Positions 53,622 to 62,391 of a DNA stretch of 64,000 nucleotides are shown here, in pieces (position 1 is the stretch's first letter; each line of letters begins with the position of its first letter). Made by a program: the position numbers and the translations under genes. This DNA comes from Chitinophagales bacterium (GTDB lineage: Bacteria > Bacteroidota > Bacteroidia > Chitinophagales > JADIYW01), in NCBI GenBank assembly GCA_023957245.1, contig JAMLHJ010000013.1, positions 35,663-99,662 of the forward strand. The letters run 5' to 3'. Below the pieces are notes generated by a model that was not told where the DNA came from, did not search any database, and saw nothing but the letters and a program-made list of their open reading frames with translations.

Positions 53622-54596
53622 ATGGGACAATATGGAAGTAGAAAGACATCTATTGATAATTATACGATAATAGAATTATTCAATGAACATCATTCGGTAT
53701 CAATAGCTGTTGATTTAGGGAATAACCTTTATCATTGGTCATGGAAAAATAAAGAGATTATCTGGTTCCCAAATTATTTGGAACAGTATCAAAATTCAAA
53801 AAATCTTGCGGGCATACCATTCATGTACCCTTGGGCAAATAGACTCGGAAGTGATGCTTTTTCCTTTGAAGGGAAAGAATATCCTTTGGAAAATAGTCCA
53901 TTGATAAAAAAGGATTCAAATGAATTGCCTATTCATGGCTTACTACTTAAGTCTGACAAATGGCAGATAAAAGATCATGGTGCAGATGATATCTCAGCTT
54001 GGTATATCTCAGAATATATCGTTGATGAGAATAGCGAGATTTTCTCTCTGTATCCATTCCTTCATACTTTAGAATTGACATATCGATTGAAAGAAGATGG
54101 AGTCGCAATGAGTTTAAAAGTCACAAATCAAGATACAAAAAACCTACCTATCTCTTTTGGATTTCATCCCTATTTTTCTTTAGAGCAATATAATAGAGAA
54201 CAATTAATTGTTCATATTCCTTGTGCCAATCGAGTTGTTACAGATACTCGCTTATTGCCGACAGGTCAATTGGAGTCAGCAGATATATTGATTTCTAATA
54301 CTCCTTTTCAATTGAAGAAATTTTATCTTGATGATGGATTTGTAAATCGAATGGCAAATGAAAATCCATATATCGAAACTGAAGATTTTAGATTGGAAAT
54401 AGCAATAGATAAAAAGTTTGAGTGTTTGGTGGTCTATTCTCCGTATGATGCAGCAAAACAATTCATCTGTATTGAGCCGATGATAGTTCCCACCAATAGT
54501 TTGCAGAAAGAACTATCCTCTTTCCCTGTTCCGTCAATTATTCCTCAGTCTTCAGAAATATTTTCTTTTGAAATGAACCTATCAGAAAGAAGATAA
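53622..54596 (+). CDS. Aldose 1-epimerase family protein
   Basis: A 324-residue cytoplasmic protein of the galactose mutarotase-like superfamily: MYPWANRLGSDAFSFEGKEYPL near residue 70, IHGLL with the first conserved His, SFGFHPYFSL with the catalytic His, and a late FICIEPM with the catalytic Glu. It interconverts alpha and beta anomers of a hexose or hexose phosphate. It lies two bases after the helicase stop, so it is probably cotranscribed, although no functional link is evident. The N-terminal ~20 residues are an extension compared with typical members. Confidence 0.85.
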   Translation: MGQYGSRKTSIDNYTIIELFNEHHSVSIAVDLGNNLYHWSWKNKEIIWFPNYLEQYQNSKNLAGIPFMYPWANRLGSDAFSFEGKEYPLENSPLIKKDSNELPIHGLLLKSDKWQIKDHGADDISAWYISEYIVDENSEIFSLYPFLHTLELTYRLKEDGVAMSLKVTNQDTKNLPISFGFHPYFSLEQYNREQLIVHIPCANRVVTDTRLLPTGQLESADILISNTPFQLKKFYLDDGFVNRMANENPYIETEDFRLEIAIDKKFECLVVYSPYDAAKQFICIEPMIVPTNSLQKELSSFPVPSIIPQSSEIFSFEMNLSERR

Positions 54597-54624
54597 GATT
54601 TGCGAGAATGTATAATGCTGTAAA

Positions 54625-55341
54625 TCAGCTATTTAATATTTGCTTAATAATCTCTAAAGAAGTAAAATTTTTGAAATTTGGGAGATGAATTTTAAGATAA
54701 ACCAATAATATTTCAATTATTTTCAATCTATCATTTTTATTAAATTGGGAGATGTCATTGTTTAAAAATTGGTAGAAAAGTAAGGTTTCTTTACGGTCTA
54801 AAACAATTTGCTGAAAGGCAATATCTTTTTCAAAAGTTCCAGCTTCAAAATTAAAATAAGGTTTTTCTTCATACTCAGCATCTGAAAATGGTTGGAAGCC
54901 TAAAATACTACAAAGTTGAATAAGGAAATATTGTGGTGCTGTTTTCAAAGCTATCTTTTGACTTTCTATGTCCAATAAAAATTGCTTAAAGAAATCATAT
55001 AGCGGTTCATTTTGTTCATGTTCTACAATACATTTTGAGACAGCCTCCAACGCAAATACAGCGATACTTTGGCGAACCATATCTGTGTGTAAATGCATGT
55101 AAATATGAGCAGGACGATATTCCTTTATTCTATAAATAGATTTTGTGGGATGATCATAATAATCGAGTTCCAATATTTGCAAAGCTTGAAAGATGTTTCC
55201 TTTCGCTTTGTTTTTGGTGCTTCTGACTCCTGAAACAATAAAACTTTTCAATCCACTTTGGCGAGTGAATATTGAGGCAATAACTGATGACTCAGAGTAT
55301 TTTGTTGTTTTGAGGACGATGCCTTCTGCTTTTGTAAGCAT
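54625..55341 (-). CDS. recO: DNA repair protein RecO
   Basis: A 238-residue protein with an N-terminal OB-fold (AEGIVLKTTKYSESSVIASIFTRQSGLKSFIVSGVRS in pieces) and a helical C-terminal domain. The zinc-finger cysteines found in some RecO proteins are absent, as is common in Bacteroidota. RecO loads RecA and anneals strands in the RecFOR pathway. Its ATG overlaps the TAA of the upstream porZ gene (TAATG), so translation is coupled. Confidence 0.92.
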   Translation of the reverse strand: MLTKAEGIVLKTTKYSESSVIASIFTRQSGLKSFIVSGVRSTKNKAKGNIFQALQILELDYYDHPTKSIYRIKEYRPAHIYMHLHTDMVRQSIAVFALEAVSKCIVEHEQNEPLYDFFKQFLLDIESQKIALKTAPQYFLIQLCSILGFQPFSDAEYEEKPYFNFEAGTFEKDIAFQQIVLDRKETLLFYQFLNNDISQFNKNDRLKIIEILLVYLKIHLPNFKNFTSLEIIKQILNS

Positions 55342-57620
55342 TACTGAATAAATGCAATTTTTGTAACCGCTTTTTCTTTTTTGTCTTTTGAGGTAGAAAG
55401 GATATAATAGATGCCTGTTTTAACTCTATTGCCATGAATATCATTGCCGTCCCAGACAAATTGTGCACCTAAAGATTTTCCTTCAGCAACCAATCTTCCT
55501 GCAATATCTGTCACTTTAACATCACCATTTTCTGGAAGGTTTTTAATAGCTATAGTGCCGTGATATTCAGGTCTTACAGGGTTGGGATATGCGTACGGTT
55601 TTCCTTTGGTTGCCGTATTACTTGTAGCATCTGCTCTATAAGATATAATGCCACTTTCTGTACACATGAATACATCTCCAGAATTGGGATCTACTCCTAT
55701 ACTTCTGATTTTATTGGAAAGCAAAGGTGAATTTTCTTGACTGAAATAGTGGATATTTTTATAGCCATCTTCTGATTGTAAAAATATACCATTTGATGTC
55801 CCAAACCATTTTCTATTGGCAGCATCTACAGCGATACTACTGACATTCTCGGTTTCTAAAAGTAAGTCACAAAAGTTGGTGCCATCATTTCGTGGTACAC
55901 AAATCTGTATCGCATCACAACTCCCATCAAATACCGCTCCTGGACATGGTACAGTAAAAACTCCTTGATTGGAGCCTATCCATACTTGACCATTCAAATC
56001 TACGCTGACACAATTGATTGAATTACTTGGCAATCCACCACTTCCTGGAGTGGAGGTATAAGCAATAAATCTGTCATCTGTTTTGTCATCAAGTGTTCCT
56101 CCATAGTTGAAAACCACCAATCCAGATTCTATTGTAGAAATCCATACTTGCTGAAAATCATCTATGGCAATACTATTAATGAGTCGATTATTAATAAGAG
56201 AAGATGAGAAAAAGATATATTCTCCGCCTGCTTTTCTACAGACTAAAGATTGAGTAGAATATGCGCTTGCAAACCAAACATTGCCATAAATATCCTTAGT
56301 GGCAGCAGTAAGTCTCATATTGGAGGTTGCATTGGGGAAGCTTTTTATGAAATTGACTTGTTTAGTTTCAGGATAAAACTCTATTAATCCAGCATTATGA
56401 GCTCCCAATAAAATCAAATTTTCTTCTGGAACAGCTTGCACAACAGCTATATCATAAGCTCCCTTGATTTCAGGGAGATTGCTAGGAGAATAGGTTTGCC
56501 AAAAGAAATCTTGAGCAGTGTAAAATCCTGTTTCATTAAATGTAGGATGAAATAATGCATTCATAGGAGAAGAGCCTATATAAGCAACCTTATTCAAGAA
56601 ATCAATGCCTTTACTAGAAGCACGAGCTGGTCCATTCGGTAGAATTGGGTCTTGATTGTTGGGGCCGATATATTCCATTACTGAGCGATATAAGTCAGCA
56701 TAAAACACTCTTCCTTCTTGGTTTTCAATGACCTGCAAAGGCATCGCTATCCCATATTTTCCACTGATATTCTCTGGTGTTCCATTGTCTGGAATAAAGC
56801 TCAACCTGTTGGACTGTGCAGCAATCAATCTTTTTTCGCCTTTATAAATACTTGTGATATTTGATGATGAAGACATGGTGTAGTAGGGTGTCCATAAATC
56901 ATCTTCTAATTGGTAGATAATGGATAAGCTAGCAGCGAAGATTTTTCCATCTCTTCCACTTATTGAAGAAAATTCTTGAGAAGACAATCCATGGCTCTCA
57001 TCATATTTCTGCCAATTTTGAAAATTAACTAGATTAGTTGTAGCGTTTCGCTCTCCTCGATAAACCCCTTTTTGAGTAGCGGCAAAGATATTATTGTCAT
57101 CTGCCCATATATCATTGACTTTAAAATTAGTTGAGCTATCTGAAAAGTAGTAAGTATCCCCGATTTCTTGTTTCTCCATCCTTAATTCTACTATTCCAAA
57201 ATCTGTTGCTAACCAAGCGATTCCTTTATGTGTAAAGATTTTTCTGATTCCTTTTCCTCCCAAAACATTGGCTTTCAAAATAAAAGGAAGATTTTTTACT
57301 TTTCCATTTTGAAGAATATCCAAATTGGAATTGGAGTACGCAATAATGAGAGAATTTGTCAGGGTATCATAACCTATGGCAGAAATACCAACATCTGATA
57401 ATCCTTCAGATTTAGTATATTTTTTTATGCTCCCATCAGAAAGCCGATATGAAAACACCGCAAACTCTGATGCGCCATACAGATTGTTTTGACTGAGGGC
57501 AACAGAAGTCGCATTGGAATACGGAAGATGGGTTTGCCATTGCCCTATTGCGACATTTTGTGCAGATACCTGCCCTGCTATCCATATCCAACTGAATATT
57601 GCAAAAAATAATTTAGTCAT
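55341..57620 (-). CDS. porZ: PorZ-like type IX secretion protein (two propellers plus C-terminal domain)
   Basis: A 759-residue exported protein, signal peptide ending QVSAQ. It begins GQWQTHLPYSNATSVA and shows repeated two-component-regulator-propeller blades (YTKSEGLSDVGISAIGYD, NDIWADDNNIFAATQKGVYRG, NSINCVSVDLNGQVWIGSNQG, ISSIAVDAANRKWFGT-like). The C-terminal domain (YPNPVRPEYHGT, DIAGRLVAEG, VKTGIYYI) is a type A-like sorting domain. PorZ is a T9SS surface attachment component that delivers anionic LPS to the sortase. Its pairing with recO and overall layout support the call. The -7 element TATATTTG lies 5 bases before the ATG. Confidence 0.85.
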   Translation of the reverse strand: MTKLFFAIFSWIWIAGQVSAQNVAIGQWQTHLPYSNATSVALSQNNLYGASEFAVFSYRLSDGSIKKYTKSEGLSDVGISAIGYDTLTNSLIIAYSNSNLDILQNGKVKNLPFILKANVLGGKGIRKIFTHKGIAWLATDFGIVELRMEKQEIGDTYYFSDSSTNFKVNDIWADDNNIFAATQKGVYRGERNATTNLVNFQNWQKYDESHGLSSQEFSSISGRDGKIFAASLSIIYQLEDDLWTPYYTMSSSSNITSIYKGEKRLIAAQSNRLSFIPDNGTPENISGKYGIAMPLQVIENQEGRVFYADLYRSVMEYIGPNNQDPILPNGPARASSKGIDFLNKVAYIGSSPMNALFHPTFNETGFYTAQDFFWQTYSPSNLPEIKGAYDIAVVQAVPEENLILLGAHNAGLIEFYPETKQVNFIKSFPNATSNMRLTAATKDIYGNVWFASAYSTQSLVCRKAGGEYIFFSSSLINNRLINSIAIDDFQQVWISTIESGLVVFNYGGTLDDKTDDRFIAYTSTPGSGGLPSNSINCVSVDLNGQVWIGSNQGVFTVPCPGAVFDGSCDAIQICVPRNDGTNFCDLLLETENVSSIAVDAANRKWFGTSNGIFLQSEDGYKNIHYFSQENSPLLSNKIRSIGVDPNSGDVFMCTESGIISYRADATSNTATKGKPYAYPNPVRPEYHGTIAIKNLPENGDVKVTDIAGRLVAEGKSLGAQFVWDGNDIHGNRVKTGIYYILSTSKDKKEKAVTKIAFIQ

Positions 57621-57625
57621 CTATC

Positions 57626-57633
57626 CAAATATA
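57626..57633 (-). promoter_or_regulatory. -7 promoter element 5 bases before the porZ start
   Basis: On the minus strand TATATTTG matches TAnnTTTG exactly and GATAG separates it from the ATG at 57620. It would drive the porZ-recO unit with no or almost no leader. Confidence 0.5.
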
Positions 57634-57716
57634 AACATATCAGATTGTATCTGAATGAAAATTGAATATTTTTTCACAGAAGTTAGAAGTGTCTGCTTGA
57701 ATTTGCAATCAAATAC

Positions 57717-58982
57717 TTATGATGCAGATGAGCTATTGTAGGTATATACATTATATGGGACAATCGCTTTTGAGAAATATTTGGCTATAAAACTGACAAT
57801 TGCAAGAGGTATAAATAAAGTATAACCTCCAGGTATCAAATTACATACAAGAACTAACGCAGTAAAAGGAGCATAAATAGCAGCTGATAATGTTGCAACA
57901 GCTCCTGCAAGAGCAAAGTTTATTGGAACTAAATCACTATGAAAATAAGTGTTGCACACCCAAGCAAATATATACCCCAAAAAAGCTCCAGATACAATAC
58001 TTGGAGCAAAAACTCCTCCATCGCCACCAGCTCCTAATGTAAGTGAAGCTGCCATAGGTTTTAGAAAAATCATGAGAAATATAATGCTCCATGAAATCTG
58101 ACCATGAGAAATGTTAGAGCTTAATACATCATTCATGCCTTGATAGCTATCTCCATACAAATAAGGGAAAACTAATAGTAACACACCTACGCTGATAGCT
58201 CCGAGATTAACTCTGAAAAATGGTTGTTCAATTTTGGCAAATACTTTTTTAATCCGAATAACAATCTGAGTAAAATAAATAGCTAATAGACCACCCAAAA
58301 AGCTCAATAATATAAAATGAGGAATTGCTGTCCATTTCCATTGTTTAGCTTGAGTATGAAGGATGTGCTCATATCCAAATGTATGTATAAACGCCCAAGC
58401 AACTAATGCGGATACTGTACAACTGAGAATAAGAGATTTGCGTAATTTTCTGGCAATCACTTCAATAGCAAAAAACCATCCTGCTAATGGGCTTCCAAAT
58501 AATATAGCAATACCCGCAACTACTCCCGCACAGACTATCTCTCTTTTGTATTTTCTTGCGATATATTCCTTTCGGTAAATATTATTCCCGACAGATGCTG
58601 TAGCGATGACTGTAGAAACCTCAATGCCTGTAGAGCCTCCAAAAATAACGGTCAAAAATCCATTGATATAATGTGAAGCGATTTTGAATAGTGGCAAATG
58701 GTTTTTGCGTTCATCCAAAGTCTGATAAATCTCTGTAAATCCTTTATTGGAACGATTGCTAAAAAGATATTTTCTGAGATAATAGATGATTGTTATCCCT
58801 ACTGATGGAGTGATAATATAAAATAAGACGTGTTTTGAAAGGATAAGAGTATGTACCTTTTCCTCAAAAAACTCGGTAATATTTTGTAGTGAATAAGCAA
58901 GAAAAGAACAGATAAGCGCAGTTATGAATGATATTAAAACTAATCTCAAATAGTGGTAGAATATAATATTCTTTCTTTTCAT
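57717..58982 (-). CDS. ClC family chloride channel or Cl-/H+ antiporter
   Basis: A 421-residue membrane protein with the ClC anion-path motifs: FGGSTGIEVSTVI (the gating Glu is present within GSTGIE), GSPLAGWFFAIE and the later LGAGGDGGVFAPSIVSGAFLG (GxFxP). About 10-12 hydrophobic helices are visible, and no CBS domains follow. The external gating Glu favours an antiporter, but channel activity cannot be excluded. It is a single gene with no obvious operon partner. Confidence 0.9.
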   Translation of the reverse strand: MKRKNIIFYHYLRLVLISFITALICSFLAYSLQNITEFFEEKVHTLILSKHVLFYIITPSVGITIIYYLRKYLFSNRSNKGFTEIYQTLDERKNHLPLFKIASHYINGFLTVIFGGSTGIEVSTVIATASVGNNIYRKEYIARKYKREIVCAGVVAGIAILFGSPLAGWFFAIEVIARKLRKSLILSCTVSALVAWAFIHTFGYEHILHTQAKQWKWTAIPHFILLSFLGGLLAIYFTQIVIRIKKVFAKIEQPFFRVNLGAISVGVLLLVFPYLYGDSYQGMNDVLSSNISHGQISWSIIFLMIFLKPMAASLTLGAGGDGGVFAPSIVSGAFLGYIFAWVCNTYFHSDLVPINFALAGAVATLSAAIYAPFTALVLVCNLIPGGYTLFIPLAIVSFIAKYFSKAIVPYNVYTYNSSSAS

Positions 58983-59069
58983 TTATCGTGCGACTATCTT
59001 CCTTGTCAAATTAGTGCAGGACCAAAATGAAACGAGATGAGCCCTGCGGCTTTATTGTAATAAAATTTT

Positions 59070-60263
59070 CTATGCTAATTTTTGCAATGCATCTTTTACT
59101 CTCGTAAAAGCTTCTTTCAATACACTTTCTGAAGCAGCATAAGAGAAACGAATACAATTAGGTGCGCCAAATCCACTTCCTGCAACTGCTGCAACGTGTC
59201 CAACATTCAATAAGAATAGGCACAAGTCATCTGAGTCGTTTATTATCTCTCCATTGTATGATTTTCCAAAATATGCGCTTAGATCAGGGAAAATATAAAA
59301 AGCTCCATCAGGAATATTACATTTTACATTAGGGATTTCATTCAACATACTCAAAACCAAATCTCTTCTTTTTTCAAATGCAACTCGCATTTCTTTAGTA
59401 GGAGTTTGGTCGCCTAATAATGCCTCAATAGTTGCAATTTGTGCGACACTATTCGTTCCTGAAGTTGTTTGTCCTTGTAATTTATCACATGCTTTAGCGA
59501 TATATAAAGGAGCAGCGATATATCCTATTCTCCATCCTGGCATAGCATATCCTTTCGCTTGACCATTGACAACTACTGTACGATCTTTTACAGAAGGGAA
59601 CTGAGCAATACTATAATGCTCTCCGATATAATTGATATGCTCATAGATTTCATCTGAGACAATGATGATTTCAGGATATTTTTCCAATACTTTCACCAAT
59701 CCAGCCAATTCATCTTTACTGTAAATCGTTCCTGAAGGATTACAAGGAGAAGAATATACTATAAATTTTGTTCTGGGTGTGATTGCAGCTTCCAATTGTT
59801 CTGGTGTGATTTTAAAATCACTTTCAACACTAGTTTCAATATAAATAGGAGTTGCATTACACATTTTCACTTGTTCAGGATAACTCACCCAATACGGAGC
59901 TGGGATAATCACTTCGTCACCCTCATTTAAGAAACATAAAAAGATATTTGCTAATGATTGTTTAGCACCAGTAGAAACAACGATTTGATTGGGAGTATAA
60001 TCAAGTTGATTATCTCTTTTCAATTTTGTACAGATTGCTTCTCTCAAATTTTGATAACCAGCTACAGGAGAATACCCATCATACCCCGCATCCAATGCCT
60101 TCTTCGCCGCTTCTACTATGTGTTGAGGCGCATGAAAATCGGGCTGCCCAATACTTAGACTAATGACATCAACACCCTTAGCAGCTAATTCGCGGCTTAA
60201 TTGTGTCATTTTTAATGTAGCGGATTCGCTAAGTCTGTTGAGTAAATCAGATGTAGGTAACAT
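59070..60263 (-). CDS. Class I aminotransferase (aspartate aminotransferase-like)
   Basis: A 397-residue PLP enzyme from the ATG at 60263 (MLPTSDLLNRL); an upstream in-frame TTG would add 8 residues. It carries SIGQPDFHAPQHIVEAAKKAL, GYSPVAGYQNLREAI, the SSPCNPSGTIYSKDEL and SDEIYEHINY segments, and the Schiff-base lysine in VVNGQAKGYAMPGWRIGYI. The conserved Arg near the end (CIRFSYAAS) binds the substrate carboxylate. It is likely an aspartate aminotransferase of the I-gamma group. It acts in the cytoplasm in amino acid metabolism. Confidence 0.9.
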   Translation of the reverse strand: MLPTSDLLNRLSESATLKMTQLSRELAAKGVDVISLSIGQPDFHAPQHIVEAAKKALDAGYDGYSPVAGYQNLREAICTKLKRDNQLDYTPNQIVVSTGAKQSLANIFLCFLNEGDEVIIPAPYWVSYPEQVKMCNATPIYIETSVESDFKITPEQLEAAITPRTKFIVYSSPCNPSGTIYSKDELAGLVKVLEKYPEIIIVSDEIYEHINYIGEHYSIAQFPSVKDRTVVVNGQAKGYAMPGWRIGYIAAPLYIAKACDKLQGQTTSGTNSVAQIATIEALLGDQTPTKEMRVAFEKRRDLVLSMLNEIPNVKCNIPDGAFYIFPDLSAYFGKSYNGEIINDSDDLCLFLLNVGHVAAVAGSGFGAPNCIRFSYAASESVLKEAFTRVKDALQKLA

Positions 60264-60416
60264 ATTTTTGTAAAATTGAGATTGCAAAATAGTGAATCAG
60301 AAGAAATTTTGAAAAAATGTCAATCAATTTCACAAAATTTTTTACTATTGATAATATTTAGGTAAAAACAAGGCAAAGCTTTAAGTTATCCTACCAATAA
60401 TCTTGATTGAATTTAA

Positions 60417-60424
60417 TATATTTA
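60417..60424 (+). promoter_or_regulatory. -7-like element 5 bases before the queD start
   Basis: TATATTTA, a one-base variant of TAnnTTTG, is separated by CCCTT from the ATG at 60430. Confidence 0.35.
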
Positions 60425-60429
60425 CCCTT

Positions 60430-60849
60430 ATGACGAATAAGATAGCTGTTTTCAGAAGAGCAAGATTTAATGCCGCACATCGTTTATATTGTAAAGATTG
60501 GAGCTTTGAGAAAAATGATGAAGTATTTGGAAAATGTAACAATCCTAGTTTCCATGGTCATAACTACTCTTTAGAAGTCAAATTAATTGGGAATGTAGAT
60601 CCTGAAACTGGTTTTCTTATCAATCTTAATGAATTAAAGGATATTTTAAAGGAAGAAGTTGAAGATAGATTTGATCATAAAAATCTCAATTTGGACTGTG
60701 AAGAATTTGCCCAGCTCAATCCAACAGTTGAAAATATTACCATTGTCATTTATAATCTGCTACGTAAAAGACTGGACGAAAATAAATATGAGATTGTCGT
60801 CAGACTTTATGAAACTGAAAACAATTACGCAGAATATCCTATTTTATAA
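60430..60849 (+). CDS. queD: 6-carboxytetrahydropterin synthase (QueD/PTPS family)
   Basis: A 139-residue enzyme from the ATG at 60430. Zinc ligands are seen in FNAAHRLYC and HGHNYSLEVK, the catalytic Cys in KCNNPSFHGH, and the DHKNLN segment with the catalytic Asp-His pair. The Glu in LYETENNYAEY binds the pterin. QueD makes 6-carboxytetrahydropterin for queuosine; a tetrahydropterin role is also possible. Other queuosine genes are not adjacent. It converges with the ArsC-like gene, overlapping by 11 bases. Confidence 0.9.
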   Translation: MTNKIAVFRRARFNAAHRLYCKDWSFEKNDEVFGKCNNPSFHGHNYSLEVKLIGNVDPETGFLINLNELKDILKEEVEDRFDHKNLNLDCEEFAQLNPTVENITIVIYNLLRKRLDENKYEIVVRLYETENNYAEYPIL

Positions 60850-61183
60850 ACTCGAATATCTTTTCAGGCGGTCTTGCAATAATAGCACTATCATCCATCT
60901 CTACAATAGGTCTTTGAAGTAACTTAGGATACGTTAATAATGCATCTATCAGCTGATTTTCATTAGGCTGTTTATCAAGAAACAAAGATTTGTATTCCGC
61001 TTCATTGGTTCTTATCATGTCGATGAGAGAAAGATTTAATTTCTTTTGTAAAGCAATAATTTCTTCCTTATTTAGTGGATTGTCTATATAATATCTAACG
61101 GTAAAATTGGTAGACTTGTCTTCTAAAATACATAGAGCTTCTCTACTCTTACTGCATTTATTGTAGTGATATATTTTTAACAT
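60839..61183 (-). CDS. ArsC/Spx-like thioredoxin-fold reductase
   Basis: A 114-residue protein of the ArsC family: YHYNKCSKSREAL at the start with the catalytic Cys (position 10), a middle helix, and the C-terminal LLQRPIVEMDDSAIIARPPEKIFEF that contains the conserved RPI motif. Family members reduce arsenate with glutaredoxin or act like YffB or Spx; no arsenic-resistance genes are nearby, so a housekeeping redox role is as likely. It overlaps queD at the 3' end. Confidence 0.85.
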   Translation of the reverse strand: MLKIYHYNKCSKSREALCILEDKSTNFTVRYYIDNPLNKEEIIALQKKLNLSLIDMIRTNEAEYKSLFLDKQPNENQLIDALLTYPKLLQRPIVEMDDSAIIARPPEKIFEFIK

Positions 61184-61373
61184 GGAACCTATTTTGTTTT
61201 ACAATGTAATAAATATTTGAGAGAAGAGCTTGGAATACAACTATGTTCATCTTTAAATATCTCTATCATACTTTGTTTTAAAAAAGATACAAAGACGACT
61301 TTGTGAAATTGATTGTATTGATTTCAATAATTATCACTTCAACAAACAGCGTATCGACTAAAAGTTAGGCAAG

Positions 61374-61426
61374 GTCGAAAAACGGTGGGTAAGGGTGGGT
61401 TTTAAGCATGGAGCGATTTTTTCGAC
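61374..61426. repeat. Inverted repeat enclosing a G-rich stretch
   Basis: GTCGAAAAA (61374-61382) pairs with TTTTTCGAC (61418-61426). The 35 bases between carry the G-rich direct repeat GGTGGGTAAGGGTGGGTT, which is unusual in this AT-rich sequence. Confidence 0.6.
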
Positions 61427-61437
61427 TTGATTCTTTG

Positions 61438-61463
61438 TTTCTTTCTCATCTAGGAGAAAGAAA
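61438..61463. repeat. Perfect 10-bp inverted repeat with 6-base loop
   Basis: TTTCTTTCTC-ATCTAG-GAGAAAGAAA forms a perfect hairpin of polypyrimidine/polypurine arms. It is not followed by a clean T-tract on either strand, so a simple terminator is doubtful. Confidence 0.65.
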
Positions 61464-61605
61464 GGAATAAAATCTTTAAAGTGACTCTAGTTCTTGAATT
61501 ATGTATTGGTAGTTTCGTAAAATAAAAATTCTTCAAAAACACTCTTCCTCTTTGAAGATTGCATGACTTTATATATTTTTCTATCTGTAAGATGAAATAT
61601 TTAAA

Positions 61606-62286
61606 ATGAAAAGATTTATTCACCTTTTTGGAGCTTTTGCACTAGTTGTTTTCCTCTCCTGTCAAAAAGACAAAGGCTTACATTCTGGTTTTGTGGACTT
61701 AAAACAAATGATACCCAATTTAGAATTGGACTTACGTTATAAAGGCAATCATAATTTTGTTGGGCGACCAATCAGAGGTTATGAAGCCAATAAATTATTT
61801 ATTTCCCGTGAAGCAGCTGAGGCATTGGTGAAGGTTCAACAAGAATTGAGTAAAGGAGGATTGGGAATAAAGGCTTTTGATGCATATCGACCACAGAGAG
61901 CTGTTCAAAATTTCATGGAATGGGCATTGGATATTCAAGATACAGTAGCTAAGCAGGAATTTTATCCAGATGTGGACAAAAGAGATTTATTCAAATTAGG
62001 ATATATTGCTGAAAAATCAGGACATACTAGAGGAAGTACTATTGATTTGACGATAATTGATTTGGTGACAAAAGAAGAAATAGACATGGGTTCGGCTTTT
62101 GATTTTTTTGGGATACAATCACATCACGATTATACTCAATTGAGCGCAGAACAAATTGCCAATAGACAAAAGCTGAGAAATATAATGGAAAAATATGGTT
62201 TCAAAACAATTGAAGAAGAGTGGTGGCACTACACTTTAAAGAACGAACCATTTCCAGATACCTATTTTGATTTTCTGATAAGATGA
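61606..62286 (+). CDS. D-alanyl-D-alanine dipeptidase (VanX/DdpX-like) lipoprotein
   Basis: A 226-residue protein of the M15D family. The signal ends VVFLSCQKD, a lipobox cysteine, so it is likely periplasmic and membrane-anchored. Catalytic features are FDAYRPQRAVQNFM (the Arg for transition state), SGHTRGSTIDLTI (SxHxxGxxxD zinc ligands), MGSAFDFFG, and EEWWHYTL with the catalytic Glu and third zinc ligand. It cleaves D-Ala-D-Ala, probably in cell-wall recycling. No vanHA or vanRS genes are near, so it does not look like a resistance cluster. Confidence 0.9.
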   Translation: MKRFIHLFGAFALVVFLSCQKDKGLHSGFVDLKQMIPNLELDLRYKGNHNFVGRPIRGYEANKLFISREAAEALVKVQQELSKGGLGIKAFDAYRPQRAVQNFMEWALDIQDTVAKQEFYPDVDKRDLFKLGYIAEKSGHTRGSTIDLTIIDLVTKEEIDMGSAFDFFGIQSHHDYTQLSAEQIANRQKLRNIMEKYGFKTIEEEWWHYTLKNEPFPDTYFDFLIR

Positions 62287-62319
62287 TAAGGATTATCTGA
62301 CTGAAATGCAACGAATTGA

Positions 62320-62355
62320 AAAAGCCTCCAACGTTCTGTACGGGAGGCTTTTTTC
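62320..62355. terminator. Bidirectional hairpin terminator between convergent genes
   Basis: AAAAGCCTCC (62320-62329) pairs with GGAGGCTTTT (62343-62352) across 13 bases, with T-tracts on both strands. It ends the VanX-like gene and the minus-strand pair from the right. Confidence 0.88.
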
Positions 62356-62391
62356 TTTAGTTATAATTTTTGTCGACCAGTCTAAATTTGG

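Larger units (their letters stand above)
61184..61605. other. 422-base non-coding spacer with inverted repeats
   Basis: This is the longest gene-free stretch in the window, between the divergent ArsC-like gene and the VanX-like gene. I find no tRNA, no ORF with coding character and no promoter consensus apart from weak AT-rich boxes near 61560-61600. Two inverted repeats lie in the middle (61374-61426 and 61438-61463), and that part is noticeably less AT-rich (GGTGGGTAAGGGTGGG). It may be a dispersed repeat or small RNA locus. Confidence 0.5.

Noticed and set aside
60839..61183. Arsenic-resistance operon
   Set aside because: Only the ArsC-like gene is present; there is no arsB/acr3 or arsR, and the fold is shared with non-arsenic proteins.
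61606..62286. Vancomycin-resistance cluster, from the VanX-like gene
   Set aside because: There is no vanH, vanA-type ligase or vanRS pair nearby; DdpX-like dipeptidases also serve in wall turnover.
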